Source: an uncultured Eubacteriales bacterium (GTDB lineage Bacteria; Bacillota; Clostridia; Oscillospirales; Acutalibacteraceae). Taken from it: a DNA stretch of 27,908 bases. The stretch spans positions 1 through 27,908 of the forward strand of contig ONIF01000002.1 of assembly GCA_900317795.1 (NCBI GenBank). Reading direction: 5' to 3'. Positions 7,935-14,854 of this stretch are shown piece by piece. The notes under the pieces were generated by a model, which had not been told where the DNA came from, did no database searches, and saw only the letters and a list, made by a program, of their open reading frames with translations. The first letter of the stretch is position 1. The number at the start of each line of letters is the position of its first letter. The translations under genes and the position numbers were made by a program.

Positions 7935-9152
7935 TCAAAAAGTAAAAGTCAATGTAAGACCGTTGTTTCCCTGTATATAGGATATACTGCCGTTCACACC
8001 GTCTATGCGAAATATCCTGTCGTTTTCTATCAAATCCTCATAGGCTGCCTGACATTCTTCATGACTGCCAAATTTTATTGTTACGCTTCCATAAGGCACA
8101 TTGTCCCTTATCACATACGCCACATAGTCAAAATCATATTCGGGAAAATACAGATTATTATATATATAATAATTATACTCCAATCCGCTGCATATCGGGA
8201 TATTTTGGTCTTTATCAATAATATGTGTAATTTCGGCTTCCTCTGTCGTGATGAGAAAATAATCATAAGACTTCCTTTCGGATTTTTCTCCCTCGTCAGA
8301 TGTATAAGAAGAATCGTCCCATGTTACATCTATCTGATAATTATAGTCACCTAATTTGACATAGTTCCATGCATGAGCTTCTCCTCCGTCAACCGCCTGT
8401 CCCGTTATATAGCCGCACGGAATTTCAAGTTCTTTCATGATACATTGAAATGCACTTGCATAACCCGAACATACCGCCTTTCCATTGATAAGACACCCGT
8501 ATGCATTTCTGCTGTCAAAATACTTATCATAGCCATCATCTTTATCATTGCTTTCTGCTGCTTCATGGTCATAAGTCGTATTGTCAACTATAAAATCATG
8601 CACATAAAGCACTTTGTCATAAATATTTTCAAGCTTTGCGGCTTCCTCTGCAATGCCTTTCACCAAAGTTTTAAACTTTGCATCTTTGGCTACTATCTCA
8701 CCGACATCTTCCTGAGAAGTGGGGACAAAATCTATTTCTGTATGTGTGCCAAGAGTGGTTTTGGTATATCTGTACCCCTTGTTCATCCAGAAATATTCGG
8801 GGTGGTCGTCCATTACCGCCATATATGCATTGATAACTTCATCTTCGTTTACGTCATCAAAGTGAAAGCTTAAATCATACCTTTCAATATAGTAGCACAT
8901 CAAATTGTAAAGCTCTACTTCACTTTCACTCAAATCCCTTTCAACAGAACTGTCATAGGGTGTCGTATAATAATCCGACACTTCTATTTTTGACGGCTCT
9001 TTATAGGAAACTTCCTCCTCGAAAAGCGTTTCTCCGAAAAGCTCGTTTATATCACTTTGAAGTCCGCCCTCTCCGAAATATTCATACACACCGCTACATG
9101 AACACATCATCAAGCAACACAGTAATATTAAAAATGCTTTTATTTTCTTCAC
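7935..9152 (-). CDS. Transglutaminase-like domain lipoprotein
   Basis: A 405-residue exported protein of unknown role. The N terminus MKKIKAFLILLCCLMMCSCS is a lipoprotein-like signal peptide with several candidate lipid-attached cysteines between 12 and 19. The C-terminal half holds a transglutaminase-like cysteine-protease fold: nucleophile in GKAVCSGYASAF, His in EAHAWNYVKLG and Asp in YQIDVTWDDSS, in the right order and spacing, so it may be an active peptidase or transferase at the cell surface. The C-terminal stretch has the look of a small beta domain. The start is GTG at 9152, with AAGG ten bases upstream. It is 13 bases downstream of a DUF4250 gene and probably co-transcribed with it. 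Confidence 0.85.
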   Translation of the reverse strand: MKKIKAFLILLCCLMMCSCSGVYEYFGEGGLQSDINELFGETLFEEEVSYKEPSKIEVSDYYTTPYDSSVERDLSESEVELYNLMCYYIERYDLSFHFDDVNEDEVINAYMAVMDDHPEYFWMNKGYRYTKTTLGTHTEIDFVPTSQEDVGEIVAKDAKFKTLVKGIAEEAAKLENIYDKVLYVHDFIVDNTTYDHEAAESNDKDDGYDKYFDSRNAYGCLINGKAVCSGYASAFQCIMKELEIPCGYITGQAVDGGEAHAWNYVKLGDYNYQIDVTWDDSSYTSDEGEKSERKSYDYFLITTEEAEITHIIDKDQNIPICSGLEYNYYIYNNLYFPEYDFDYVAYVIRDNVPYGSVTIKFGSHEECQAAYEDLIENDRIFRIDGVNGSISYIQGNNGLTLTFTF

Positions 9153-9165
9153 TCAATCACAGCCT

Positions 9166-9342
9166 TCATATAAATTTATTCATCTCTGCATTGTATTCAT
9201 AGCCTATTGCAGAAAGCTTGCTTTCTATTTCAGAAACATCAATGCAGTTTGTTTTTCCGAACTCGTCAAGCGATTGATAATTATCCCTCAACTGCGTATT
9301 CATATAAGACAAAAGTATCATTGGGTCATTCGGTATTGCCAT
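9166..9342 (-). CDS. DUF4250 family small protein
   Basis: A 58-residue protein starting MAIPNDPMILLSYMNTQLRD, followed by YQSLDEF and ending in GYEYNAEMNKF. This matches my recollection of the DUF4250 family (short Clostridial proteins with a P-x-DP-x-x-LLS-x-N-x-x-LRD-x-Y-x-SL pattern); no function is known. ATG 9342 has GGGAG eight bases upstream. It lies between the 154-bp repeat element upstream and the transglutaminase lipoprotein downstream, with which it appears to form an operon. It is easily missed because it is shorter than common ORF cut-offs. Confidence 0.85.
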   Translation of the reverse strand: MAIPNDPMILLSYMNTQLRDNYQSLDEFGKTNCIDVSEIESKLSAIGYEYNAEMNKFI

Positions 9343-9364
9343 TTCAAAAACTCCCTTTCTTTAT

Positions 9365-9518
9365 AGAGTGGAGTGTTGGGAGTGGAGAGTGGAGTTATTT
9401 TAATTCCAACTTCATTCTCAAAATCCACTGCTTTTTAATTTCAATTTAAATTCATGTTTCGATGAAGAGTTGAGTTCCGCAACTGCTCCACTCTCAACTC
9501 TCCACACTCCACTCTCAT
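9365..9518. repeat. 154-bp element with inverted heptamer ends, copy A
   Basis: The left end is an array of GAGTGGA-type heptamers (9365-9395) and the right end is the inverted version (about 9485-9518), enclosing a core of roughly 90 bases that starts with AATTCCAACTTCATTCTCAA. The whole unit matches 14700-14853 in the same orientation at roughly 90% identity, most differences being transitions. It lies between pyrB and the DUF4250 gene; the pyrB stop codon TGA falls inside the right array. No ORF or transposase is present, so it is MITE-like or a structured RNA element. Confidence 0.88.
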
Positions 9519-10588
9519 ATAAGTGTTCTGTCGTCGCAGTAACGGCATAAAAGCATATCTCCGCCTGCTTTGTGAAATCTCTTGGGCAAATATTTTTCCT
9601 GCTGAGTGATACAGCGTGGATTTTTGCACCTAACGTTATGCGTGTCAAACTTTCTCTCCATAGGCGTTCTGTCAACGTCTTTGAGCATGGTCATTATCAA
9701 CGCCATTCTTGCATACATTCCATACACCGTCTGAATAAAATATTTCGCCCTGCTGTCATAGTCAACATCTTCCTCTATCTCGTCAACTCTCGGCAGAGGG
9801 TGCAATATCTTCAAATCGCTTTTTGCATAAGTGAGCTTTTCCCTGTCAAGCACAAATATTCCTTTCTGCTTTTCATATTCCTCCTCACTTGCAAAACGCT
9901 CTCTTTGTATTCTCGTCATGTAAAGCACATCAAGCAGCGGCATAGCGTCTTTCAAATTCGGTATCTCCTGATATTTACAGCCCGACCTGTTCAATATATC
10001 CTTTATGTACTGCGGTACGGTCAATTCGGGAGTTGATATTAACACAAAGCTGTTATTTTCAAAATGCGACATCGTTTTAATAAGAGAATGCACGGTTCTG
10101 CCGTTTTTCAAATCTCCGCACAATCCTATACACATATTATCGAGAGCACCCTTTTCATTATAAAGCGTCACTACATCTGTCAAAGTTTGAGTAGGGTGCA
10201 AATGTCCGCCATCACCTGCATTGATGACAGGGGCTGCCGAATACATGGAAGCCGCCTTTGCCGCACCCTCTGACGGGTGACGTATTGCAATTATATCCGT
10301 ATATCCCCCGACTACCGTTATGGTATCTTTCAGACTTTCGCCCTTTGACACAGAGGAATTCTGCGGATTGTCAAAACCTATTACATTTCCCCCAAGTCTG
10401 AGCATAGCCGTCTTAAAAGACATTTGCGTTCTTGTTGACGGCTCGTAAAAAAGAGTTGCCAATATTTTTCCCTTGCAGGCTTCCGAATATTCTTCGGGAT
10501 TTGCCATGATTTTATTAGCCAACTCTATAATCTCCATCAATTCTTCCCTTGAAATATCTTCCAAATCTATCACGTGCTTATTTTTCAT
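9515..10588 (-). CDS. pyrB: Aspartate carbamoyltransferase with C-terminal PyrI-like zinc ribbon
   Basis: PyrB condenses carbamoyl phosphate with aspartate in pyrimidine synthesis. Residues 1 to about 305 are a standard catalytic chain: FYEPSTRTQMSF (carbamoyl phosphate loop), SVSKGESLKDT, RHPSEGA, and HPLPRVDEI (aspartate domain). Residues of about 319-351 add a four-cysteine module, Cys321-x4-Cys326-x21-Cys348-x2-Cys351, beginning RCKNPRCITQQE, very like the zinc domain of the regulatory chain PyrI (Cys-x4-Cys-x23-Cys-x2-Cys in E. coli). The PyrI allosteric nucleotide-binding domain is missing, and no pyrI lies next to it. ATG 10588 has GGAGGG six bases upstream. No clear promoter was found; it may depend on read-through from ftsZ or a non-consensus site. 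Confidence 0.95.
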   Translation of the reverse strand: MKNKHVIDLEDISREELMEIIELANKIMANPEEYSEACKGKILATLFYEPSTRTQMSFKTAMLRLGGNVIGFDNPQNSSVSKGESLKDTITVVGGYTDIIAIRHPSEGAAKAASMYSAAPVINAGDGGHLHPTQTLTDVVTLYNEKGALDNMCIGLCGDLKNGRTVHSLIKTMSHFENNSFVLISTPELTVPQYIKDILNRSGCKYQEIPNLKDAMPLLDVLYMTRIQRERFASEEEYEKQKGIFVLDREKLTYAKSDLKILHPLPRVDEIEEDVDYDSRAKYFIQTVYGMYARMALIMTMLKDVDRTPMERKFDTHNVRCKNPRCITQQEKYLPKRFHKAGGDMLLCRYCDDRTLI

Positions 10589-10616
10589 TTTGTTCCCTCC
10601 GTTTTAGATACGAAAA

Positions 10617-10649
10617 TAAAGCCTGTCGAATTGTCAACGGCAGGCTTTA
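10617..10649 (-). terminator. Intrinsic terminator of ftsZ
   Basis: Perfect 9-bp arms TAAAGCCTG and CAGGCTTTA around a 15-base loop, 11 bases past the ftsZ stop; on the minus strand the hairpin is followed by TTTTCG. The arm is almost the same as in the terminator at 7901-7931. Confidence 0.8.
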
Positions 10650-10660
10650 AAGTCAATCAG

Positions 10661-11992
10661 TTATTTAAATATAGACATTATATCCATGTATGAATCATCA
10701 GGGTCAGGATTTCTCTGAGTATTCTGCTGAGTTCTCGATGGCTGCTGAACGCCTGTATTGGCATTGGGATAAACAGGCTGCTGTGTCTGTCTGGGCTGCG
10801 GCTTTTCCTGCTGCGGAACCTGCTGATTGGGATAATACATAGGCTGCTGCGGTGCAGGCTGATATGTATTATACTGCGGCTGGGGCTGAGGTGCGGGCTG
10901 CTGCATTCTCGGCTGTCTGTTGTCCTGCGGTCGCATTACTCCGCCATATCTCTGCGGTTCGGGCTTCTGGGCAGTATTGCCATACTTGAACTGCGAATTA
11001 TTGGTTTCCTTTTTCTGATTGATAAGGGTATAATGGTCAGTTGTCGGGAATCCCGTTGCAATAACGATTACACTTATGGTATCGTCCATTTCCTCGTCAA
11101 GTGCAGCACCCCATATAATAATAGCATTTTCATCAACCTGCTCGGAAATCATGGTAGATGCTTCCTGTATCTCGTCAAGTCCAATATCAGGCGATGCCTT
11201 GATATTGACAATCAAGCCTTTTGCACCCTCGATAGACGTACCCAAAAGCGGACTTGAAATAGCCTGCTGTGCGGCAGTCTTTGCTTTATCTTTACCCGAT
11301 GCAAGACCTACTCCCATGAGGGCATAGCCTGCATCTTTCATTACAGATGTAACGTCTGCAAAGTCAAGATTGACAAGTCCGGGTATTACTATCAAATCAG
11401 TAATACTCTGAACGCCCTGACGGAGAACGTCATCTGCCGCAAAGAACGCATTCTGCAAAGTGATTTTCTCTCCGCTTATATGCTTCAGTCTTTCATTCGG
11501 TATAACAATAAGTGAATCAACGTGTGATTTCAGCTTTTCGATACCCATTTCAGCCTGAGCCATACGTTTTTTACCTTCAAAGAAAAACGGAGTTGTAACG
11601 ATACCTACTGTAAGAATTCCCATTTCTTTTGCTATTTCAGCAACAACGGGAGCTGCACCGGTACCTGTACCGCCGCCCATGCCGGCTGTAATAAATACCA
11701 TGTCCGTTCCCTGCAGCAAGTCGCTGATCTGCCCACGGCTTTCCTCTGCGGCTTTTTCGCCTATCTCGGGCTTTGAGCCTGCACCTTTACCGCCTGTAAT
11801 TTTCTCTCCTATCTGTATCTTTTGAGTAGCCTTTGAACGAATAAGTGCCTGCTTATCCGTATTGATAGAAATAAACTCTACTCCCGACACATACTCTACC
11901 ATTCTGTCAACGGCATTTCCACCGCCGCCGCCTACTCCGACAACCTTAATATGTACAATGGTGTCCATCTCATTTTCAAATTCGTAAGGCAT
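10661..11992 (-). CDS. ftsZ: Cell division GTPase FtsZ
   Basis: FtsZ polymerises into the cytokinetic ring. The 443-residue protein has GVGGGGGNAVDRM at about residue 19, the tubulin signature GGGTGTGAAPVVAE near residue 105 and the T7 loop NLDFADV. From about residue 325 there is a proline/glutamine-rich, likely disordered linker of roughly 100 residues with many QPQ, QQP and YNT-like pieces, ending DDSYMDIMSIFK. That tail takes the place of the common DIPAFLRR-type C-terminal peptide, so its FtsA/SepF contacts may differ. ATG 11992 has GGGAG seven bases upstream. It is the last dcw gene here, has its own promoter at 12073-12101 and is followed by a terminator. Confidence 0.98.
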   Translation of the reverse strand: MPYEFENEMDTIVHIKVVGVGGGGGNAVDRMVEYVSGVEFISINTDKQALIRSKATQKIQIGEKITGGKGAGSKPEIGEKAAEESRGQISDLLQGTDMVFITAGMGGGTGTGAAPVVAEIAKEMGILTVGIVTTPFFFEGKKRMAQAEMGIEKLKSHVDSLIVIPNERLKHISGEKITLQNAFFAADDVLRQGVQSITDLIVIPGLVNLDFADVTSVMKDAGYALMGVGLASGKDKAKTAAQQAISSPLLGTSIEGAKGLIVNIKASPDIGLDEIQEASTMISEQVDENAIIIWGAALDEEMDDTISVIVIATGFPTTDHYTLINQKKETNNSQFKYGNTAQKPEPQRYGGVMRPQDNRQPRMQQPAPQPQPQYNTYQPAPQQPMYYPNQQVPQQEKPQPRQTQQPVYPNANTGVQQPSRTQQNTQRNPDPDDSYMDIMSIFK

Positions 11993-12072
11993 TGTTTTTC
12001 TCCCTTCAAAATTAACTTCATTTACACTGCTTATAGAACCTCAGCATTAAACTGATAATGCAACTAAATAAT

Positions 12073-12101
12073 AATCTACCACTTTTTCGGCACTTTTTCA
12101 A
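12073..12101 (-). promoter_or_regulatory. Probable promoter of ftsZ
   Basis: On the minus strand TTGAAA (12096-12101) - 17 bases - TAGATT (12073-12078), in an AT-rich gap of nearly 200 bases between ftsQ and ftsZ. The predicted start is about 75 bases upstream of the ATG. Match to consensus is fair (5/6 and 4/6). Confidence 0.55.
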
Positions 12102-12185
12102 TACACTAAATCAATTTTTATATATATTTATCACTATACAAATAAAATGCTCCGATTTTTTCGATTTTTTTGGTGATTTTGACGA

Positions 12186-13430
12186 TTATTCCTCATTATC
12201 GCCATCTTGATTTTCATTTTCTTCATATTCATACTCGGAATATTCTTCTTCATACTCATACTCGGAATTTTCTTCTTCATATTCATACTCGGAATATTCT
12301 TTTTCATACTCATCTTCGGAACTTTCTTCTTCATACTCATACTCGGAATATTCTTCCTCATATTCATCTTCGGAACTTTCTTCTTCATACTCATTTTCGG
12401 AATATTCTTCCTCATATTCATCTTCGGAACTTTCTTCTTCATACTCATTTTCGGAAATTTCTGTACTTTCCTCAATTTCGGTATTTTCGCTTTCCTGCGA
12501 AACTTCCTCCGAGGACTGTTCAATCAGCGAACTTTCTGTTTTTGAAGATTCTTCTTTGCTTTTCTCCTCAGGTTTAGATGACTGTTGTTTGCTTGTTTCC
12601 TTTGTCTTGAAGAAAGACCTTGCACCGTTTTCGTCAACTACCGATACATCAAGCACTCCAACGTCATTGTCCGACACGTTCTCATTCATAATGGAACTTG
12701 CACTGTTAAACTTGTAATCCAGATTTTCGGGAGAACCTATTATCAATTTAAAGCCGTTCTGCCTTGTAAGAGATATGTTTGTCAAAGATGTTACATCAAT
12801 AGTGGAAATCCCTTTTATCTCATATTTCTTGATAAGCGATATGATATCCTCGACATATTTCTTGACATTTTTATTTTCATACTCCGCATAATCACACAGC
12901 TTTGTATTTTTCAGCTTTGCACCGACTATCGTGGGAACATCATATTTTTTCTCGGTATCTATCTCTATTATCTTTCCGCTTTTGCTCAAAATATAATATC
13001 TGTCGCCACTCTTTATCATTGAAGTGGGCTTTGCCTCTGTAATTTTGATTGCTATTTTGTTAAAAAGCTTTTTTTGTATATCCGCCTTTTCCACATACGG
13101 AAATTTTTCAACGATATTTTTTTCTCCCGGGGAGGTATTGCAAAGAATCAAATTATCATTTTTCTTTATCATGCTTTCGGCAATAATCTCCTCTGCCGAA
13201 TAAATCGTACTTCCCTCAACATATATCTCATCTATCTTGAAAAACACCGTCAGCGACAGCATGGAACATACTATCAACGCAACCGTCAATGCACATACAT
13301 AAAAAACAATTCTTTTCACTCTGCGTTTTTTGGCACTTTCGGGCTCTTTTGCAGGTGTTATCGGTTCTTCTTCCTCCTCAGTCTGTCCTTCTATGCTTTC
13401 CTCCATTTTTACCTCATCTTCCGCTTTCAC
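12186..13430 (-). CDS. ftsQ: Cell division protein FtsQ/DivIB with acidic repeat tail
   Basis: FtsQ/DivIB is a bitopic membrane protein that links the early ring to the septal wall synthase. Order: an acidic cytoplasmic head, a basic stop (KKRRVKRI), one membrane helix, then a POTRA domain beginning FFKIDEIYVEGSTIYSAEEI and a beta domain up to about residue 270. The remaining third is Ser/Glu-rich and ends in nine 9-residue EYEYEEEYS-like repeats, giving 414 residues in total, well above the usual 260-300. Start: AGGAGG is only one base from ATG 13436 but seven bases from GTG 13430, so I place the start at the GTG. It follows murG across a heptamer array. Identification rests on the POTRA region and dcw context. 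Confidence 0.88.
   Translation of the reverse strand: MKAEDEVKMEESIEGQTEEEEEPITPAKEPESAKKRRVKRIVFYVCALTVALIVCSMLSLTVFFKIDEIYVEGSTIYSAEEIIAESMIKKNDNLILCNTSPGEKNIVEKFPYVEKADIQKKLFNKIAIKITEAKPTSMIKSGDRYYILSKSGKIIEIDTEKKYDVPTIVGAKLKNTKLCDYAEYENKNVKKYVEDIISLIKKYEIKGISTIDVTSLTNISLTRQNGFKLIIGSPENLDYKFNSASSIMNENVSDNDVGVLDVSVVDENGARSFFKTKETSKQQSSKPEEKSKEESSKTESSLIEQSSEEVSQESENTEIEESTEISENEYEEESSEDEYEEEYSENEYEEESSEDEYEEEYSEYEYEEESSEDEYEKEYSEYEYEEENSEYEYEEEYSEYEYEENENQDGDNEE
12210..12452 (-). repeat. 27-bp tandem repeat coding the FtsQ acidic tail
   Basis: Nine in-frame copies of a 27-base unit encode 9-residue units such as ENEYEEESS, EDEYEEEYS and EYEYEEENS, which partly alternate. The 27-base period keeps the frame, so unit gain or loss would change only tail length. 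The tail is very acidic and Tyr-rich and would lie outside the membrane. Confidence 0.92.
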
Positions 13431-13459
13431 AAACATTCCTCCTCTTTTCTCCGACCTCT

Positions 13460-13494
13460 GCACACTGCACATTGCTCATTGCTAATTGCTAATT
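13460..13494 (-). repeat. Heptamer array at the murG stop codon
   Basis: Five minus-strand heptamers in a row: AATTAGC, AATTAGC, AATGAGC, AATGTGC, AGTGTGC. The murG TAG stop is inside the first heptamer. The AATTAGC unit is shared with the leader of the first csp gene (21845-21911, opposite strand). No inverted partner was found nearby. Confidence 0.82.
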
Positions 13495-14613
13495 GTTTTC
13501 CCCCGTTACTTCCATGATAATTGCATATATTCTTTCAGATGCATCGGATATTCCCATCTTCTTTGCATTCTCGGAATACTCTGCAAGCTTTTCGGGATTT
13601 GACGCAAGTGAATCGATTGCTTGTGTCAATTTCTCGGGAGTAAGGTCCTTTTCCTCTATCATCAATGCTGCCTTTTTATTGACAAGTGCCATTGCATTAT
13701 GATATTGATGATTTTCCGCAACGTTGGGGGAGGGTATCAATATGGAGGGCTTTCCCTTTACCTGTATTTCACTCAAGGTCATTGCACCCGCCCTTGCAAC
13801 CACAACATCTGCTGCCGCAAGACATACAGGCATATCATTGATATATTCCCTTATATCAAGATTTTTCGCTTTTTCCAAATCCGCACCTTTTTCTTTCAGC
13901 AAATCCGGAAACCATTTTCCATACTGTCCGTATGCGTGTATATGCTGATACTTGCCGTCTTTTGCACTCCTCGATATGACATCTGCAAGTGCCTCGTTTA
14001 TTTTATCAGCCCCAAGACTTCCGCCAAACGATAATATAACAGGTCTGTTGTCAAGTCCCAATTTTTTTCTTGCAGACTGCTTATCCTCTGTTAAAATTTC
14101 ACTTCTTATCGGATTTCCGACATCTGCAAAATTGTAATCTCCTTTAAACTTCTCCCTTGCGGCAGGCATGGCAAGCATTACCCTTGCCGCCTTTTTGGCA
14201 AGCATTTTATTGGTTATGCCCGGATAGGCATTCTGTTCATGTATCAGTACGGGTATTCCCAGCTTTGCAGCCGCTTTCATGACAGGTCCGCTTACATATC
14301 CGCCTGTTCCTATACATACATCGGGCTGAAATTCTTTGATAAGCTTTTCCGCATCTTTACTCGCTTTCAATGCTTTTTTTACCGTCACAACATTCTCTTT
14401 CAGCGACTTGAAAGAAATTTTTCTTCTAAATCCCTGCACGCTGACGCTTTTAAATTCAAATCCTGCCTGCGGTACAAGTCTTTCTTCCATTCCGCCTTTA
14501 TTTCCTATATAAAGTATTTGTGCGTCAGGCTGTTTCTGTTTGATATAGCCTGCTATGGCAAGAGCCGGATTGATATGTCCTGCCGTGCCTCCTCCTGCAA
14601 GTATCACTTTCAT
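13489..14613 (-). CDS. murG: Lipid II synthase, UDP-GlcNAc transferase MurG
   Basis: MurG adds GlcNAc to lipid I on the inner face of the membrane, making lipid II. The 374-residue protein has the GGGTAGHINPALAIA loop at residue 8, HEQNAYPG, the second Gly-rich loop SFGGSLGA, and GAMTLSEIQVKGKPSILIPS with AENHQYHNA near the C terminus, all hallmarks of MurG. ATG 14613 has GGGG eight bases upstream; the in-frame GTG nine bases earlier overlaps the ribosome binding site. The 154-bp repeat copy B separates it from ftsW upstream. Confidence 0.97.
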   Translation of the reverse strand: MKVILAGGGTAGHINPALAIAGYIKQKQPDAQILYIGNKGGMEERLVPQAGFEFKSVSVQGFRRKISFKSLKENVVTVKKALKASKDAEKLIKEFQPDVCIGTGGYVSGPVMKAAAKLGIPVLIHEQNAYPGITNKMLAKKAARVMLAMPAAREKFKGDYNFADVGNPIRSEILTEDKQSARKKLGLDNRPVILSFGGSLGADKINEALADVISRSAKDGKYQHIHAYGQYGKWFPDLLKEKGADLEKAKNLDIREYINDMPVCLAAADVVVARAGAMTLSEIQVKGKPSILIPSPNVAENHQYHNAMALVNKKAALMIEEKDLTPEKLTQAIDSLASNPEKLAEYSENAKKMGISDASERIYAIIMEVTGENN

Positions 14614-14699
14614 AAAATACACCCCTTTATTAAATTCAAATGCAGAGGGTGAAAAGCAGAATTGATTTCATTCTGCCCTCCACTCTCTACACTTTTATT

Positions 14700-14853
14700 A
14701 GAGTGGAGTGTTGAGAGTGAAGAGTGGAGTTATTGCAATTCCAACTTCATTCTCAAAAATCCACTGTTTTTTAATTTCGATATAAATTCGTGTTCCGGTG
14801 AAAAGTCGGGTTCACAACTGCTCCACTCCCAACTCTCCACACTCCACTCTCAT
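14700..14853. repeat. 154-bp element with inverted heptamer ends, copy B
   Basis: Same structure and orientation as 9365-9518: GAGTGGA-type heptamers at the left, their inverse at the right (from about 14820), and a shared core. It sits within the dcw cluster between ftsW and murG, its right edge two bases from the ftsW stop codon. Just left of it (about 14649-14690) is another hairpin with arms GCAGAAT and ATTCTGC. The rest of the 14614-14699 gap holds only the murG ribosome binding site. Confidence 0.88.
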
Positions 14854-14854
14854 T

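Noticed and set aside
9365..9518. Insertion sequence or toxin-antitoxin gene in the 154-bp elements
   Set aside because: No open frame with a start, ribosome binding site and recognisable product; the elements are non-coding.
10589..10660. TTGACA in the ftsZ terminator loop as a pyrB promoter
   Set aside because: No acceptable -10 at 16-18 bases; the nearest candidate (TATCTA) is 21 bases away. Left uncalled.
12210..12452. CRISPR-like array
   Set aside because: The 27-base units are contiguous, with no unique spacers, and are in frame within ftsQ. The heptamer arrays are likewise too short-period to be CRISPR.
12134..12577. Overlapping frames on both strands with regular Lys/Met, His/Thr or Phe/Ile repeats
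   Set aside because: They are other-frame readings of the 27-bp repeat in ftsQ; the ftsQ frame is supported by its POTRA domain and dcw position.
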